From positions 1 to 64,000 of the forward strand of contig NZ_BNBZ01000019.1 in assembly GCF_014656215.1 (NCBI RefSeq): a stretch of DNA of 64,000 bases. Direction: 5' to 3'. Below are positions 7,925 through 16,212 of this stretch, piece after piece (position 1 is the stretch's first letter; every line of letters begins with the position of its first letter). A program made the translations under genes and the position numbers. Source of the DNA: Streptomyces zaomyceticus. GTDB taxonomy: Bacteria > Actinomycetota > Actinomycetes > Streptomycetales > Streptomycetaceae. The notes below the pieces were generated by a model. It ran no database searches and was not told where the DNA came from. It was given only the letters and a program-made list of their open reading frames with translations.

Positions 7925-8256
7925 GCGCGGGCATCTCCATCACGAGTCGACGCGGGGGCCTGGCGGGGCCGGGCGGGGCGGGATCGAGGCCGGGTGGGAC
8001 GGAGCCGGGCGGCGGACCGTTCGGATCACGCCGAAATCCCGGCAGGAGGGTCGGACGCCGTGGGGCCACGCTAACCACGTCCCGAGCACCCCCGCGACGC
8101 CCATCGCTTCCTTGCATGCCTGCGATGGAAGAAGTCGATCGGGCGTTGCCGGACGCGATCAAATCTCGCCAGCCTGAGCACTGTTCGAGTTTGTGTTTGA
8201 TCCACGGACCCGGACCGCGTCCATCCGCTCCCGGCACCATGCGAAGGAATCCACGG

Positions 8257-9804
8257 ATGTCCCATCGACCCGCCGCCCCCGCCACGCCCACGAACCGCGC
8301 GCCCCGCACAGCGCTCACGCGGCGCCGGGTGCTCACCACGTCCGTCGCCGCGGCCGGGGTGCTCGCCCTGCCCGGCAGCGCGGCGTGGGCCGTCCCCACC
8401 AGCTTCGAGGCGGAGACGCGCACCGGCCGCCGCCGGCCCGGCGCCGTGACCGACCCCAGCGTCGTCATCCGCTGGAACCAGGCCGCGATGGACGCGATCC
8501 TCGGCCGCTACCAGGCCGCCGGCAACCGCTTCGGCCCCGCCACCGTGAACGCCCGGGCCCTCGCGATCATCCACAACGCCATCTACGACGCCTGGGCGTG
8601 TTACGACCGCTGTGCCGTCGGCACCCGCTTCGGCGGCGCCCTGCGCCGGCCCCGCTCCGAGCGCACCCTCGACAACAAGAACGAGGCCATCAGCTACGCG
8701 GCGCACCTCGCCCTGCTCGACCTGTACCCGGAGTACAAGGTCGCCATCGACAACATGCTGCGCAGCCTCGGCCACGACCCCGAGCTCACCCCCCGCCGCA
8801 ACAGCCCCGCCTGGATCGGCCGCCGCACCGCGCAGGCCGTCCTCGACTACCGGCACGGCGACGGAGCCAACCAGCTCGGCACCCCCGCGTACGCGGACAC
8901 CACCGGCTACCAGCCGCGCAACACCCCGCAGATCGCCGGTGCCTTCGACCCGTCCACGGTCGCGGAGCCGGCCCACTGGACCCCGCTGATCGTCGGCGGC
9001 AAGACGCAGCGCTACCTCACCCCGCAGTTCGCGGTGATGAAGCCCTTCGCGCTGAGCCGCCCCGACCAGTTCACGGTCGCCGCCCCGCCCGCGTACCCCT
9101 CCGTCCGGATGACCGCCGCGATCGAGGAACTCATCGACATCAGCGCCAACCTGACGGACGAGCAGAAGGCCATCGCCGAGTTCTGGCTCAACGACGACGT
9201 CACCCCGCCCGGCGCCCAGCAGATGTGGGGGCGGTACGTCTCCGCCCGCGACGGTTACGGGGTCGACGAGGACGCCCAGATATTCTTCGGCCTCAACATG
9301 GCCGAGTGCGACGCCGCCATCGGCTCCTGGGCGGTCAAGGCCGACTACGACTTCGCGCGCCCCTCGACCCTCATCCCGTTCGACCGGCGCGGGCAGCAGA
9401 TCCGTGCCTGGGGCGGCCCCGGCCGGGGCACCGTCACCATGGACGGCCTCGACTGGCAGGCGTACGTGGCCGTTCCGCCCTTCCCGGCGACCGTCTCCGG
9501 GCACAGCACCTTCTCCGGCGCCGCCGCCGAGTTCCTGCGCCGCTTCACCGGCTCGGACTCCTTCGGCGACTCGTACCGCTTCAAGGCGGGCGCCTCCACC
9601 GTCGAGCCCGGCCTCACCCCGCGCACCGACGTCGTGCTGCACTGGCCCACCTTCAGCGAGGCCGCCCGGCAGGCCGGCATCTCCCGGGTCTACGGCGGCA
9701 TGCACTGGAGCTTCGACAACGAGCCCGGCATCGAGATGGGTCACAGCATCGGCAAGGTCGTCCACCGGCAGGCCATGCGCTACTTCGGCGGCACCCACCG
9801 CTGA
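8257..9804 (+). CDS. Tat-exported vanadium haloperoxidase-like / PAP2-superfamily protein
   Basis: Vanadium haloperoxidases oxidise halide with hydrogen peroxide. Related PAP2 proteins are acid phosphatases. ATG 8257 is chosen (GAAGGAA upstream) over ATG 8239. A twin-arginine signal LTRRRVLTT followed by a hydrophobic stretch and AWA predicts export. All vanadate ligands are present with correct spacing: K361-x6-R368-P, S414-G415-H416 and R477-x5-H483 (SRVYGGMHWSFD). The 515-residue length and VIRWNQAAMDAI start of the mature part fit the vanadium-dependent haloperoxidase-like group. Export separates it from the cytoplasmic meroterpenoid cyclisation enzymes. Real halide activity is inferred. 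Confidence 0.8.
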   Translation: MSHRPAAPATPTNRAPRTALTRRRVLTTSVAAAGVLALPGSAAWAVPTSFEAETRTGRRRPGAVTDPSVVIRWNQAAMDAILGRYQAAGNRFGPATVNARALAIIHNAIYDAWACYDRCAVGTRFGGALRRPRSERTLDNKNEAISYAAHLALLDLYPEYKVAIDNMLRSLGHDPELTPRRNSPAWIGRRTAQAVLDYRHGDGANQLGTPAYADTTGYQPRNTPQIAGAFDPSTVAEPAHWTPLIVGGKTQRYLTPQFAVMKPFALSRPDQFTVAAPPAYPSVRMTAAIEELIDISANLTDEQKAIAEFWLNDDVTPPGAQQMWGRYVSARDGYGVDEDAQIFFGLNMAECDAAIGSWAVKADYDFARPSTLIPFDRRGQQIRAWGGPGRGTVTMDGLDWQAYVAVPPFPATVSGHSTFSGAAAEFLRRFTGSDSFGDSYRFKAGASTVEPGLTPRTDVVLHWPTFSEAARQAGISRVYGGMHWSFDNEPGIEMGHSIGKVVHRQAMRYFGGTHR

Positions 9805-9825
9805 CCGGGCCGCGGGGCGGCCCGG
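9805..9825 (+). terminator. Hairpin immediately after the haloperoxidase-like gene
   Basis: CCGGGCCGC (9805-9813), GGG loop, GCGGCCCGG (9817-9825): a perfect 9-bp stem starting one base after the stop codon. Confidence 0.55.
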
Positions 9826-10182
9826 CGCCGCCCCGTCGGCGGTCCGGCGAGGCCGCCCCGCGCCGGCGACGGTCCGGGGGAACGCCCCGCCCACCGGCGG
9901 TCGGTGCCGCGAACGCGGTGACCGGTCACCGGCCCGCCGTGGCCGGCACCGCCCGCCCGGGCCGCCCCCGCCCGTCCCGTCGAACACGTCCCGCTCGTTC
10001 CTCCCGCTCGTGCCGCCGTGCGTCCGGCGCGTCGGACGGCCCCGCCCGTACCCGCCCGTATGCCCGGCGCGTACGTCCGGGCAGCGGCGGGACAGCACCG
10101 CCTGCCGCCCACCGCCTGCCGCCCGCCGTCCACCCCGGCCCGGCCTCGTCCCGTCCCGCCCCGCCTGCCAAGGAGAGCCCCC
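9826..10182. other. Gene-free stretch before the HPP gene
   Basis: About 357 bases of C-rich low-complexity sequence with no convincing reading frame. CACCGCCTGCCGCC is repeated twice near 10098-10128. The promoter of the HPP-rhodanese-cupin set should lie here, but no clear -10/-35 pair was recognised. Confidence 0.5.
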
Positions 10183-10722
10183 GTGAGCAACCAGACCCAG
10201 ACCCCCGCGGGCGCGGCGACCCCGCCCGCCCGCAGTCGCTGGGCGGGCGGCGCCCCGCCCTTCCCCGGCGGCAGGCCCGCCGCTCTCGGCACCCTCGCCA
10301 CCGTCGTGTCCCTGGTGATCCTGGTCGCCCTCGGCGAGGCCACCGGCCATCTCCTGATGATCGCCCCGCTGGCCGCCACCGCCATGATCATCTGCAGCAC
10401 GCCCGCGCTGCCCCCGGCCCAGCCCCGGGGCGTGATGCTCGGCCAGGTCGGCTCCGGCGTGCTCGGGCTCGTCGCCGTCGCCCTGTTCGGCCACTCGCTC
10501 TGGGTGGCCGCCGTCGCCGCCGGCCTCAGCGTCGGCCTCATGCTGCTGCTGCGGGCCGTCCACGCGCCCGCCGCCGCCACCGCCGTGCTCGCCGTCCTCC
10601 AGGACCCCGCGCCGCTGAGCTTCCTCGTCCTGCTCGCCGTCGGCAGCGCCCTGCTGGTCCTCGTCGGCCTGCTCGCCTCCCGCCTCGGCGTGATCGGCAA
10701 GTACCCGACGTACTGGTGGTGA
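10183..10722 (+). CDS. HPP-family integral membrane protein
   Basis: GTG 10183 has AAGGAGA seven bases upstream. The 179-residue protein has a proline-rich head and at least four hydrophobic segments. LGEATGHLLMIAPLAATAMIICSTPALPPAQPRGVMLGQVGSG matches the HPP domain, and RAVHAPAAATAVLAVL is its second conserved loop (HPPAGA-like in other members). Some HPP proteins act in nitrite transport, but most are uncharacterised. It is first of a same-strand set with rhodanese and cupin genes, 107 bases ahead of the former. Confidence 0.78.
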   Translation: MSNQTQTPAGAATPPARSRWAGGAPPFPGGRPAALGTLATVVSLVILVALGEATGHLLMIAPLAATAMIICSTPALPPAQPRGVMLGQVGSGVLGLVAVALFGHSLWVAAVAAGLSVGLMLLLRAVHAPAAATAVLAVLQDPAPLSFLVLLAVGSALLVLVGLLASRLGVIGKYPTYWW

Positions 10723-10829
10723 CCCCCGGCCCCGGGCGGTGAACACCTTCCTTCGGCCTTTCCCCCGCTCGCCTCTCCGACCCTCCTGTCCGCCCGTACC
10801 TCCGCGTACCGACCCTCAACGGAGCGCCC

Positions 10830-11741
10830 GTGAACCGAGACAGACTGCTCGTCAGCTGCGAGCAGATCATGGAACAGCTGCGGAACCCCGCGGCCGGGGA
10901 CGAGAACACGGTCCTCGTCGAGATCACCGACGGCGGCAGCCTGCTGGGCCGGATCCCCGGTTCCGTCCGCCTGGACTGGACCGGCGATCTCCAGGACCCG
11001 GTACGCCGGGACGTCATCGGCCCCGAGGCCTTCGCCGAGCTCCTCGGCCGGCACGGCATATCCGCCGACCACACCGTCGTCCTGCTCAGCGGCAACAACA
11101 ACTGGTGGGCCGCCGCCGGATACTGGCAGTTCACCCTGTACGGCCACCGGGAGCTGCGGATCCTCGACGGCGGCAGGCTCCGCTGGGAGGCCCTCGGTGC
11201 CCCGCTCACCCAGGACGTCCCGGAGCGGAAGCCCACCCCGTACCCCGTGCCGCCCGTCGACGAGACGATCCGTGCCCGGCGCGAGGACATGCTCGACCAC
11301 ATCGGACGCCACCAGCTCCTCGACGTCCGCTCCCTCGAGGAGTACCTCGGGCAGAGCAACACCCCGCCCGGCGTGCCCGAGGACCTCGGTGTGCGCTGCG
11401 GCCACGCGCTCTCCGCCGAGCACATCCCCTGGCACACCGCCGTCCGCCCCGACGGGACCTTCCGCGACGACGAGGAGCTCGCCGCCGCGTACGCCGGCGT
11501 CCGCACGGACGTCCCGACCGTCGTCTACTGTCGCGTCGGCTGGCGTTCCGCCCACAGCTGGTTCGTCCTCTCGGAACTCCTCGGGCTCCCCGACATCCGC
11601 AACTACGACGGTGCCTGGCGCGAGTTCGGCTCGCTCATCGGCGCCCCCATCGTCAACGGACCCCGCCCCTGGGGCCCCGACGGCATCCCGTCCATCGTCG
11701 CGCAGCGCGACGCCGCCTCGGAGGTCCGCGCCCATGCCTGA
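10830..11741 (+). CDS. Tandem-rhodanese thiosulfate sulfurtransferase
   Basis: It transfers sulfane sulfur via a cysteine persulfide. GTG 10830 has GGAGCG upstream. The 303-residue protein has two rhodanese domains: an inactive first (about 10-135, GSVRLDWTGDLQDPVRRDVIGPE) and an active second with C234 in YCRVGWRSAHSW. The usual loop is CRIGERS; the central position here is Trp instead of Glu/Ala. HIPWHTAV is the conserved pre-catalytic segment. It overlaps the cupin gene by eight bases, so the two are probably translated together. Confidence 0.85.
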   Translation: MNRDRLLVSCEQIMEQLRNPAAGDENTVLVEITDGGSLLGRIPGSVRLDWTGDLQDPVRRDVIGPEAFAELLGRHGISADHTVVLLSGNNNWWAAAGYWQFTLYGHRELRILDGGRLRWEALGAPLTQDVPERKPTPYPVPPVDETIRARREDMLDHIGRHQLLDVRSLEEYLGQSNTPPGVPEDLGVRCGHALSAEHIPWHTAVRPDGTFRDDEELAAAYAGVRTDVPTVVYCRVGWRSAHSWFVLSELLGLPDIRNYDGAWREFGSLIGAPIVNGPRPWGPDGIPSIVAQRDAASEVRAHA

Positions 11742-12159
11742 CGTGACCGTCTTCCGCAACGTCCTCCGCAACGGCTTCGACCAGACCGACCTTCCCTGGG
11801 TTCCCTGGGCGGAACCAGGCCGCGTCGGCGTCGAGTACGTCGTCCTCTGGGGCCCCGACCCGGCCGAGGACGAGGACTCCGCCTCCCTGCTGCTGCGCTT
11901 CCCGCCCGGCGCGCACGGCGACTTCCACGAGCACCTGGGCCATGAGCTGATGCTCGTCCTCGACGGCACCCTCGACCACAGCGACGGGCGCCGCTTCCAC
12001 CGCGGCGACCTCGTCGTCGAGGAGCCCGGCACCCGGCACCAGATGTCCAGCGCCGAGGGCTGCACCGTCCTCGCCGTCCGCGCCCGCCCCGCCGCCTCCC
12101 GCACACCCGAGGCCGGCGAGATCACCACCGGCGTCGGCGCGGGGATTCCCACCGCCTGA
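11734..12159 (+). CDS. Cupin-domain protein (ChrR/anti-sigma cupin-like fold)
   Basis: The 141-residue single-domain cupin starts at ATG 11734 inside the rhodanese gene, with GAGG about nine bases upstream. Cupin motif 1 contains H65-x-H67-x3-E71 (FHEHLGHELMLVLDG) and motif 2 GDLVVEEPGTRHQM with a further His. Together these are a usual metal-binding set. Reactions in this fold range from thiol dioxygenation to isomerisation, so no substrate can be assigned. Overlap with a sulfurtransferase suggests sulfur chemistry, which is inference. A strong hairpin follows the stop. Confidence 0.75.
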   Translation: MPDVTVFRNVLRNGFDQTDLPWVPWAEPGRVGVEYVVLWGPDPAEDEDSASLLLRFPPGAHGDFHEHLGHELMLVLDGTLDHSDGRRFHRGDLVVEEPGTRHQMSSAEGCTVLAVRARPAASRTPEAGEITTGVGAGIPTA

Positions 12160-12165
12160 GCCCTA

Positions 12166-12206
12166 CCGGGTCGTCTCTTCCGGATCCGCCCGAAGAGACG
12201 ACCCGG
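12166..12206 (+). terminator. Strong terminator hairpin after the cupin gene
   Basis: CCGGGTCGTCTCTTC (12166-12180) pairs perfectly with 12192-12206 around an 11-base loop. It lies seven bases past the cupin stop and separates the HPP-rhodanese-cupin set from the mutase set. Confidence 0.75.
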
Positions 12207-12216
12207 CTCACGCCCT

Positions 12217-12391
12217 GGGCCCTGTCGTCGAACTCCCGTCTGCCCCGCGACGCCATGCGCGCGCTCTCGCCGCACCGGGCGCAAGCCCGAGTACGTCCAG
12301 TACGAGGGCTTGTGCCCGGCACGCCGAGAGCACGCACCTGACGCCGCGGGGCCGCCCTTCGGGCGACGACGGGAGTTCGACGACAGGACCC
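12217..12391. repeat. Long palindromic repeat element, copy 1
   Basis: Terminal arms CCTGTCGTCGAACTCCCGTC (12221-12240) and its exact complement (12368-12387) enclose further nested pairs: GCTCTCG with CGAGAGC, and CCGGGCGCAAGCCC with a near-complement at about 12306-12319. The whole 167 bp can fold into one branched hairpin with the apical sequence GAGTACGTCCAGTACGAG. A second member with the same core but different arms lies at 44523-44694. It fills most of the 313-bp gap before the mutase genes. Confidence 0.8.
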
Positions 12392-12472
12392 AGCGGCCGC
12401 CGGGCCCCCGCGGGCCCGGCGGCCCTTCCGTACAGCCACCCGCCCGCCCACACCCTTCCGGAGAGAGACGCC

Positions 12473-12946
12473 ATGACCCCGTCCGCACGGCCCCAGCCCC
12501 TGCGCAGTCCCGAGCCCTCCCGCCGGGTCCTGCTCACCACCGGCTCCTCCGACGCCCACACCTGGAACCTCGTCCACCTCCAGCTCTTCCTGGAGGAGCA
12601 CGGGCACTCGGTGCTCAACCTGGGCCCCTGCGTCCCCGAGCAACTGCTCGTCGACACCGCCCGGATGACCAGCCCCGACCTCGTCGTGCTCTCCTCCGTC
12701 AACGGCCACGGTCACCAGGACGGGCTGCGCGCCGCCCGCGCCCTGCGCGCCGACCGCAAGACCCGCTCCGTCCCCATGGTCATCGGCGGACTCCTCGGCA
12801 TCTCCCCGGAGGGCGCCGCCACCCGTACCGCCGAGCTCCTCGACGCCGGATACGACGAGGTGTACGCGGACGGCACCCCGCCCACCGCCCTGCTGCGCCG
12901 GCTCGCCGACCTCGGCGGCGCGTGTACCGGGCGGGCCGCGGCTTGA
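12473..12946 (+). CDS. Cobalamin-binding subunit of a glutamate-mutase-type enzyme
   Basis: This is the small B12-carrying subunit of a carbon-skeleton mutase. The 157-residue protein has the lower-ligand signature D27-A-H29 (SSDAHTWNLVHLQ), where His replaces dimethylbenzimidazole on cobalt. VLLTTGSSDAHTWN, LNLGPCVPEQLL, DLVVLSSVNGHG and PMVIGGLLG follow the Rossmann-like B12-binding fold of MutS/GlmS. The glycine of the usual D-x-H-x-x-G is Asn here. The start ATG 12473 follows GGAGAGAG. The stop overlaps the mutase start (TTGA), so subunits are made together. Confidence 0.87.
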   Translation: MTPSARPQPLRSPEPSRRVLLTTGSSDAHTWNLVHLQLFLEEHGHSVLNLGPCVPEQLLVDTARMTSPDLVVLSSVNGHGHQDGLRAARALRADRKTRSVPMVIGGLLGISPEGAATRTAELLDAGYDEVYADGTPPTALLRRLADLGGACTGRAAA

Positions 12947-15900
12947 CGACCTCCGCCCCGCCCCCGTTCGCCCCCGGCGATCTCGGCGCCTTCGTCCAGG
13001 AGTCGGCCGAAGCCGGCGAACTGGTCGTCCAGCCCCGGATGGGCATGGTCGGGCCCGAGGAGATGGCCGGCGGAGTCGCCGCCGTCGCCGCACTGCCCGA
13101 GCGGACCGTCGCCACCCTCACCATCGACAGCTACACCCGCGTCGGCGACCACGCCGCCGCCACCGCCGCCCTGCGCGCCGGTCTGCCCCTCAACGGGTTC
13201 CCGCTGGTCAGCCACGGTCCGAAGACCACCGCACGGGTCGCCGCCGCGGCCGGACGTGCCACACCCGTCCAGGTCCGGCACGGTTCCGCCGACCCGATGG
13301 CCATCTTCCGCACCATGGCCGCCGCGGGCCTCGCCGCCTCCGAGGGCGGCCCCGTCTCCTACTGCCTGCCCTACGGGCGCACCCCGCTCGCCGAATCCGT
13401 CGCCGCCTGGCGCGACTCCGTCCAGTTCCTCACGGAGGAGAGCCGTGCCCACGGCCGCCGGGCCCATCTCGAATCCTTCGGCGGCTGCCTCCTCGGCCAG
13501 CTCTGCCCGCCGTCGCTGCTCGTCGCCGTCTCGGTCCTGGAGTGCCTGTTCTTCGTGGCCAACGGGGCGACCAGCGTCTCCCTCAGCTACGCCCAGCAGA
13601 CCCATCCCGGCCAGGACACCGGAGCGCTCACCGCGCTGCGGCTGCTCGCCGACGAGTTCCTGCCGCCGTCCGTCGACCGCCACATCGTGCTCTACACGTA
13701 CATGGGCGTCTACCCGAGGACCGTTCCCGGGGCCCGGTTGCTGCTGCGCCGCAGCGCCGAACTGGCCGTGAGGGGCGGGGCGCAGCGGTTGATCGTGAAG
13801 ACCGAGACCGAGGCGCACCGCATCCCCACCGTCGCGGAGAACCTGACCGCCCTGCGGATCGCCGCCGACGCGGCCCGCACCGCGCCCCGCCGGGGCTCGC
13901 ACCCGGGCGGCCGGTCCGCCGCCGAGGCCGACGCGGAGGAGACGCTCGCCGAGGCGCGCACCCTGGTCACGGCCGTCCTCGCGCTCTCCGACGACCTCGG
14001 TGTCGCCCTCCTGAAAGCCTTCGACCGGGGCCTGCTCGACGTGCCGTTCTGCCTGCATCCGGACAACCGGGGCGCCGTCCGGTCCACCGTCGCACCGGAC
14101 GGGCGCCTGCAGTGGACGGACCTGGGCGCGCTGCCGCTGCTCACCACCAGCAGGAGGACCATTCCGATGACCTCACGTCAGCTCTCCGGCATGCTCGGCA
14201 GGGTCGCCCGTGAGCACGACCAGGCGGCGGCGGCCAACCCGCCGCCGGAGCCGGCTCCCCGGGACGCCCCGGCGTCGTCCGACGAGCCGCTGCGGATCGC
14301 CTTCGTCGGTATGGGCCCGCGCGGTCTCTCCGTCCTGGAGCGGCTCGCCGCCCGCTGCGCCGAGGGGCCGCCGGCCCGCCCGGTCGAGGTGTTCGCGGTG
14401 GATCCGTACGAGGCGGGGGCCGGGCGGATCTGGCGGACGGACCAGTCGCCCTGGTTCCTGATGAACACCCCGGCCCAGGAGATCACCATGTTCTCCGGTC
14501 CCGCCGACACCGGGCCGCACCGGCCCGGTGCCGGGCCCACCCTCGGCGAGTGGTGGGCGCAGGACGACCCCGCGGGCGCCGAGCCCGAGGGCTACGCGCC
14601 CCGCGCCGTCTACGGCCGCTATCTGACCTACGTCATGCGGCGGATCGAGGAGACCCTGCCGTCCTCGCTCACCGTCCACCGCGTCCCCGCCCGGGTGATC
14701 TGCGCCGACCGCGCGCGGCCCGGGGGCGGGCAGGACGGAGGCGCGCACCGGCTGAGACTCGACCGCGGTGACGTCCTCACCGTCGACCGGGTGCTCCTCG
14801 CCACCGGTCATCCCGTCAACGAGCCCGACGAGGGCCAGCTCGCCTGGAACCGGTTCGCGCGGGAACACAGCACCCCCACCCGCCCCGTCCGTCACATCGC
14901 CGGCGGCTCGGCGAACGAGATGCCGCTCGCCGCGATCCCGGCGGGCGCGAGCGTGGGCATCCTCGGCATGGGACTCACCTTCTACGACATCCTCACCGAG
15001 CTCACCCTGGGGCGCGGCGGTTCCTTCGCCGAGGGCTGCGACGGGCTGCTCTACCTGCCCAGCGGCAAGGAGCCCCGGATCCTGGCGGGTTCGCGCGGGG
15101 GAGTGCCCCTGCTCACCCGGGGCGCCAACCAGAAGGGGCCCGACCACCGCTACCGTGCCCGGCTGTTCACCGCCGAACGGATGGCCGCGTTACGCGCGGA
15201 GGGAGCGCCGCTCGACTTCGAGACGTCGGTGCTGCCCTGGCTGCTGGCCGAGGTCAACCTCGTCCTCCTCGCCACCCGGATCCGCCAGGTGCACGGCCCC
15301 GAGGCGGCCGCGGACTTCACCGAGCGCGGGGCGCAGGCCCTCGCGGACCGGCCCGACCCGCTGTTGCTCGAACGGCTCGCCGCCGGATACCGCGTCGACT
15401 CCCGGCCGCTCGGCGGAATCGAGTCGCTCGCCCGCCCGTTCGGCGGCCGGCGCTTCGGCTCCCCCGCCGAGTACCACAAGGTCCTCACCGAATGGCTGCG
15501 CGCCGACCTGTTCGAAGCGCGCCTCGGCAACGTCGACGGCCCCCTCAAAGCGGCGGCCGACGTGCTGAGGGACGTCCGGCAGACCATCCGTACCGTGGTC
15601 GACTTCGGCGGGCTCACCCCGGCGTCGCACCGCTGGTTCCTCGCCGAGTTCGGCCCCGTCGCCGCCATGGTCTCGACCGGGCCGCCACAGCTGCGGTCGG
15701 AACAGTTCCTCGCCCTGCTCGCGGCCGGGGTCCTCGAACCGGTGGGTCCCGGAGCGCGGTTCGGCGCGGACCCCGTCGAAGGACGGTTCTCGGTGGAGTC
15801 GACGCAGGTGGAGAACTCCTGGGTGCCGCTGGACTTCGTCGTGGACGCCCGGGTACCGGGCACCGATCTGGAAGCCGACCGGGACCCGCTGATCCGGGGC

Positions 15901-16212
15901 CTGATGGCGGACGGGGAGATCCGTACCTTCACCAACGCGCTCGACGGAGGCGAGGAGTTCGCCACCGGAGGCCTCGACTGCACCGACTCGCCGTTCCATC
16001 CCGTGCGGGCCGACGGCTCCGTGGACACCACCACCCATGTGCTCGGCATCCCGAGCGAGTACACCCGCTGGTTCACCCAGGTGGGCAGCGGGCGCCCCGG
16101 CCCCTGGGGCTCCTTCACCCGGGACGCGGACGACATCGCGGAGGCACTGGTGGGCGCGGCGGGGACGGGCCGCCCGGTGGCCGACCGCGTGGTGGCCGGG
16201 AGCGCGGGATGA
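12943..16212 (+). CDS. Fusion: glutamate-mutase large subunit + FAD/NAD(P)-binding domain
   Basis: The 1089-residue protein starts at TTG 12943, overlapping the preceding stop (GTG 12922 is an alternative). Residues about 20-415 are a glutamate (methylaspartate) mutase E subunit. The arginine claw is intact: R32 (VVQPRMG), R66 (DSYTRVGD) and R112 (VQVRHGS), with E134, Y140 and Y144. These match R66, R100, R149, E171, Y177 and Y181 of the clostridial enzyme as remembered. A Pro/Ala linker (about 420-448) leads to a flavoprotein domain from 450 (FVGMGPRGLSVLERLA) of the PF13454 NAD_binding_9 type, with WFLMNTPAQEITMFSG and a second nucleotide site VGILGMGLTFYDIL. No stop or frameshift separates the parts. 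It is coupled to the ligase gene by ATGA. Product inferred: 3-methylaspartate or an analogue, then oxidised. Confidence 0.85.
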   Translation: MTTSAPPPFAPGDLGAFVQESAEAGELVVQPRMGMVGPEEMAGGVAAVAALPERTVATLTIDSYTRVGDHAAATAALRAGLPLNGFPLVSHGPKTTARVAAAAGRATPVQVRHGSADPMAIFRTMAAAGLAASEGGPVSYCLPYGRTPLAESVAAWRDSVQFLTEESRAHGRRAHLESFGGCLLGQLCPPSLLVAVSVLECLFFVANGATSVSLSYAQQTHPGQDTGALTALRLLADEFLPPSVDRHIVLYTYMGVYPRTVPGARLLLRRSAELAVRGGAQRLIVKTETEAHRIPTVAENLTALRIAADAARTAPRRGSHPGGRSAAEADAEETLAEARTLVTAVLALSDDLGVALLKAFDRGLLDVPFCLHPDNRGAVRSTVAPDGRLQWTDLGALPLLTTSRRTIPMTSRQLSGMLGRVAREHDQAAAANPPPEPAPRDAPASSDEPLRIAFVGMGPRGLSVLERLAARCAEGPPARPVEVFAVDPYEAGAGRIWRTDQSPWFLMNTPAQEITMFSGPADTGPHRPGAGPTLGEWWAQDDPAGAEPEGYAPRAVYGRYLTYVMRRIEETLPSSLTVHRVPARVICADRARPGGGQDGGAHRLRLDRGDVLTVDRVLLATGHPVNEPDEGQLAWNRFAREHSTPTRPVRHIAGGSANEMPLAAIPAGASVGILGMGLTFYDILTELTLGRGGSFAEGCDGLLYLPSGKEPRILAGSRGGVPLLTRGANQKGPDHRYRARLFTAERMAALRAEGAPLDFETSVLPWLLAEVNLVLLATRIRQVHGPEAAADFTERGAQALADRPDPLLLERLAAGYRVDSRPLGGIESLARPFGGRRFGSPAEYHKVLTEWLRADLFEARLGNVDGPLKAAADVLRDVRQTIRTVVDFGGLTPASHRWFLAEFGPVAAMVSTGPPQLRSEQFLALLAAGVLEPVGPGARFGADPVEGRFSVESTQVENSWVPLDFVVDARVPGTDLEADRDPLIRGLMADGEIRTFTNALDGGEEFATGGLDCTDSPFHPVRADGSVDTTTHVLGIPSEYTRWFTQVGSGRPGPWGSFTRDADDIAEALVGAAGTGRPVADRVVAGSAG

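Noticed and set aside
8071..10746. 891-codon minus-strand reading frame
   Set aside because: Antisense of the haloperoxidase-like and HPP genes, with low-complexity Gly/Ala/Arg composition and no family motifs. The plus-strand genes have clear motifs and ribosome sites.
12217..12391. Intact insertion sequence
   Set aside because: Too short for a transposase and no such protein motif; treated as a palindromic repeat family.
9780..12488. 902-codon minus-strand reading frame over HPP, rhodanese and cupin genes
   Set aside because: Shadow frame typical of high-GC DNA; composition is repetitive and no domain is recognisable.
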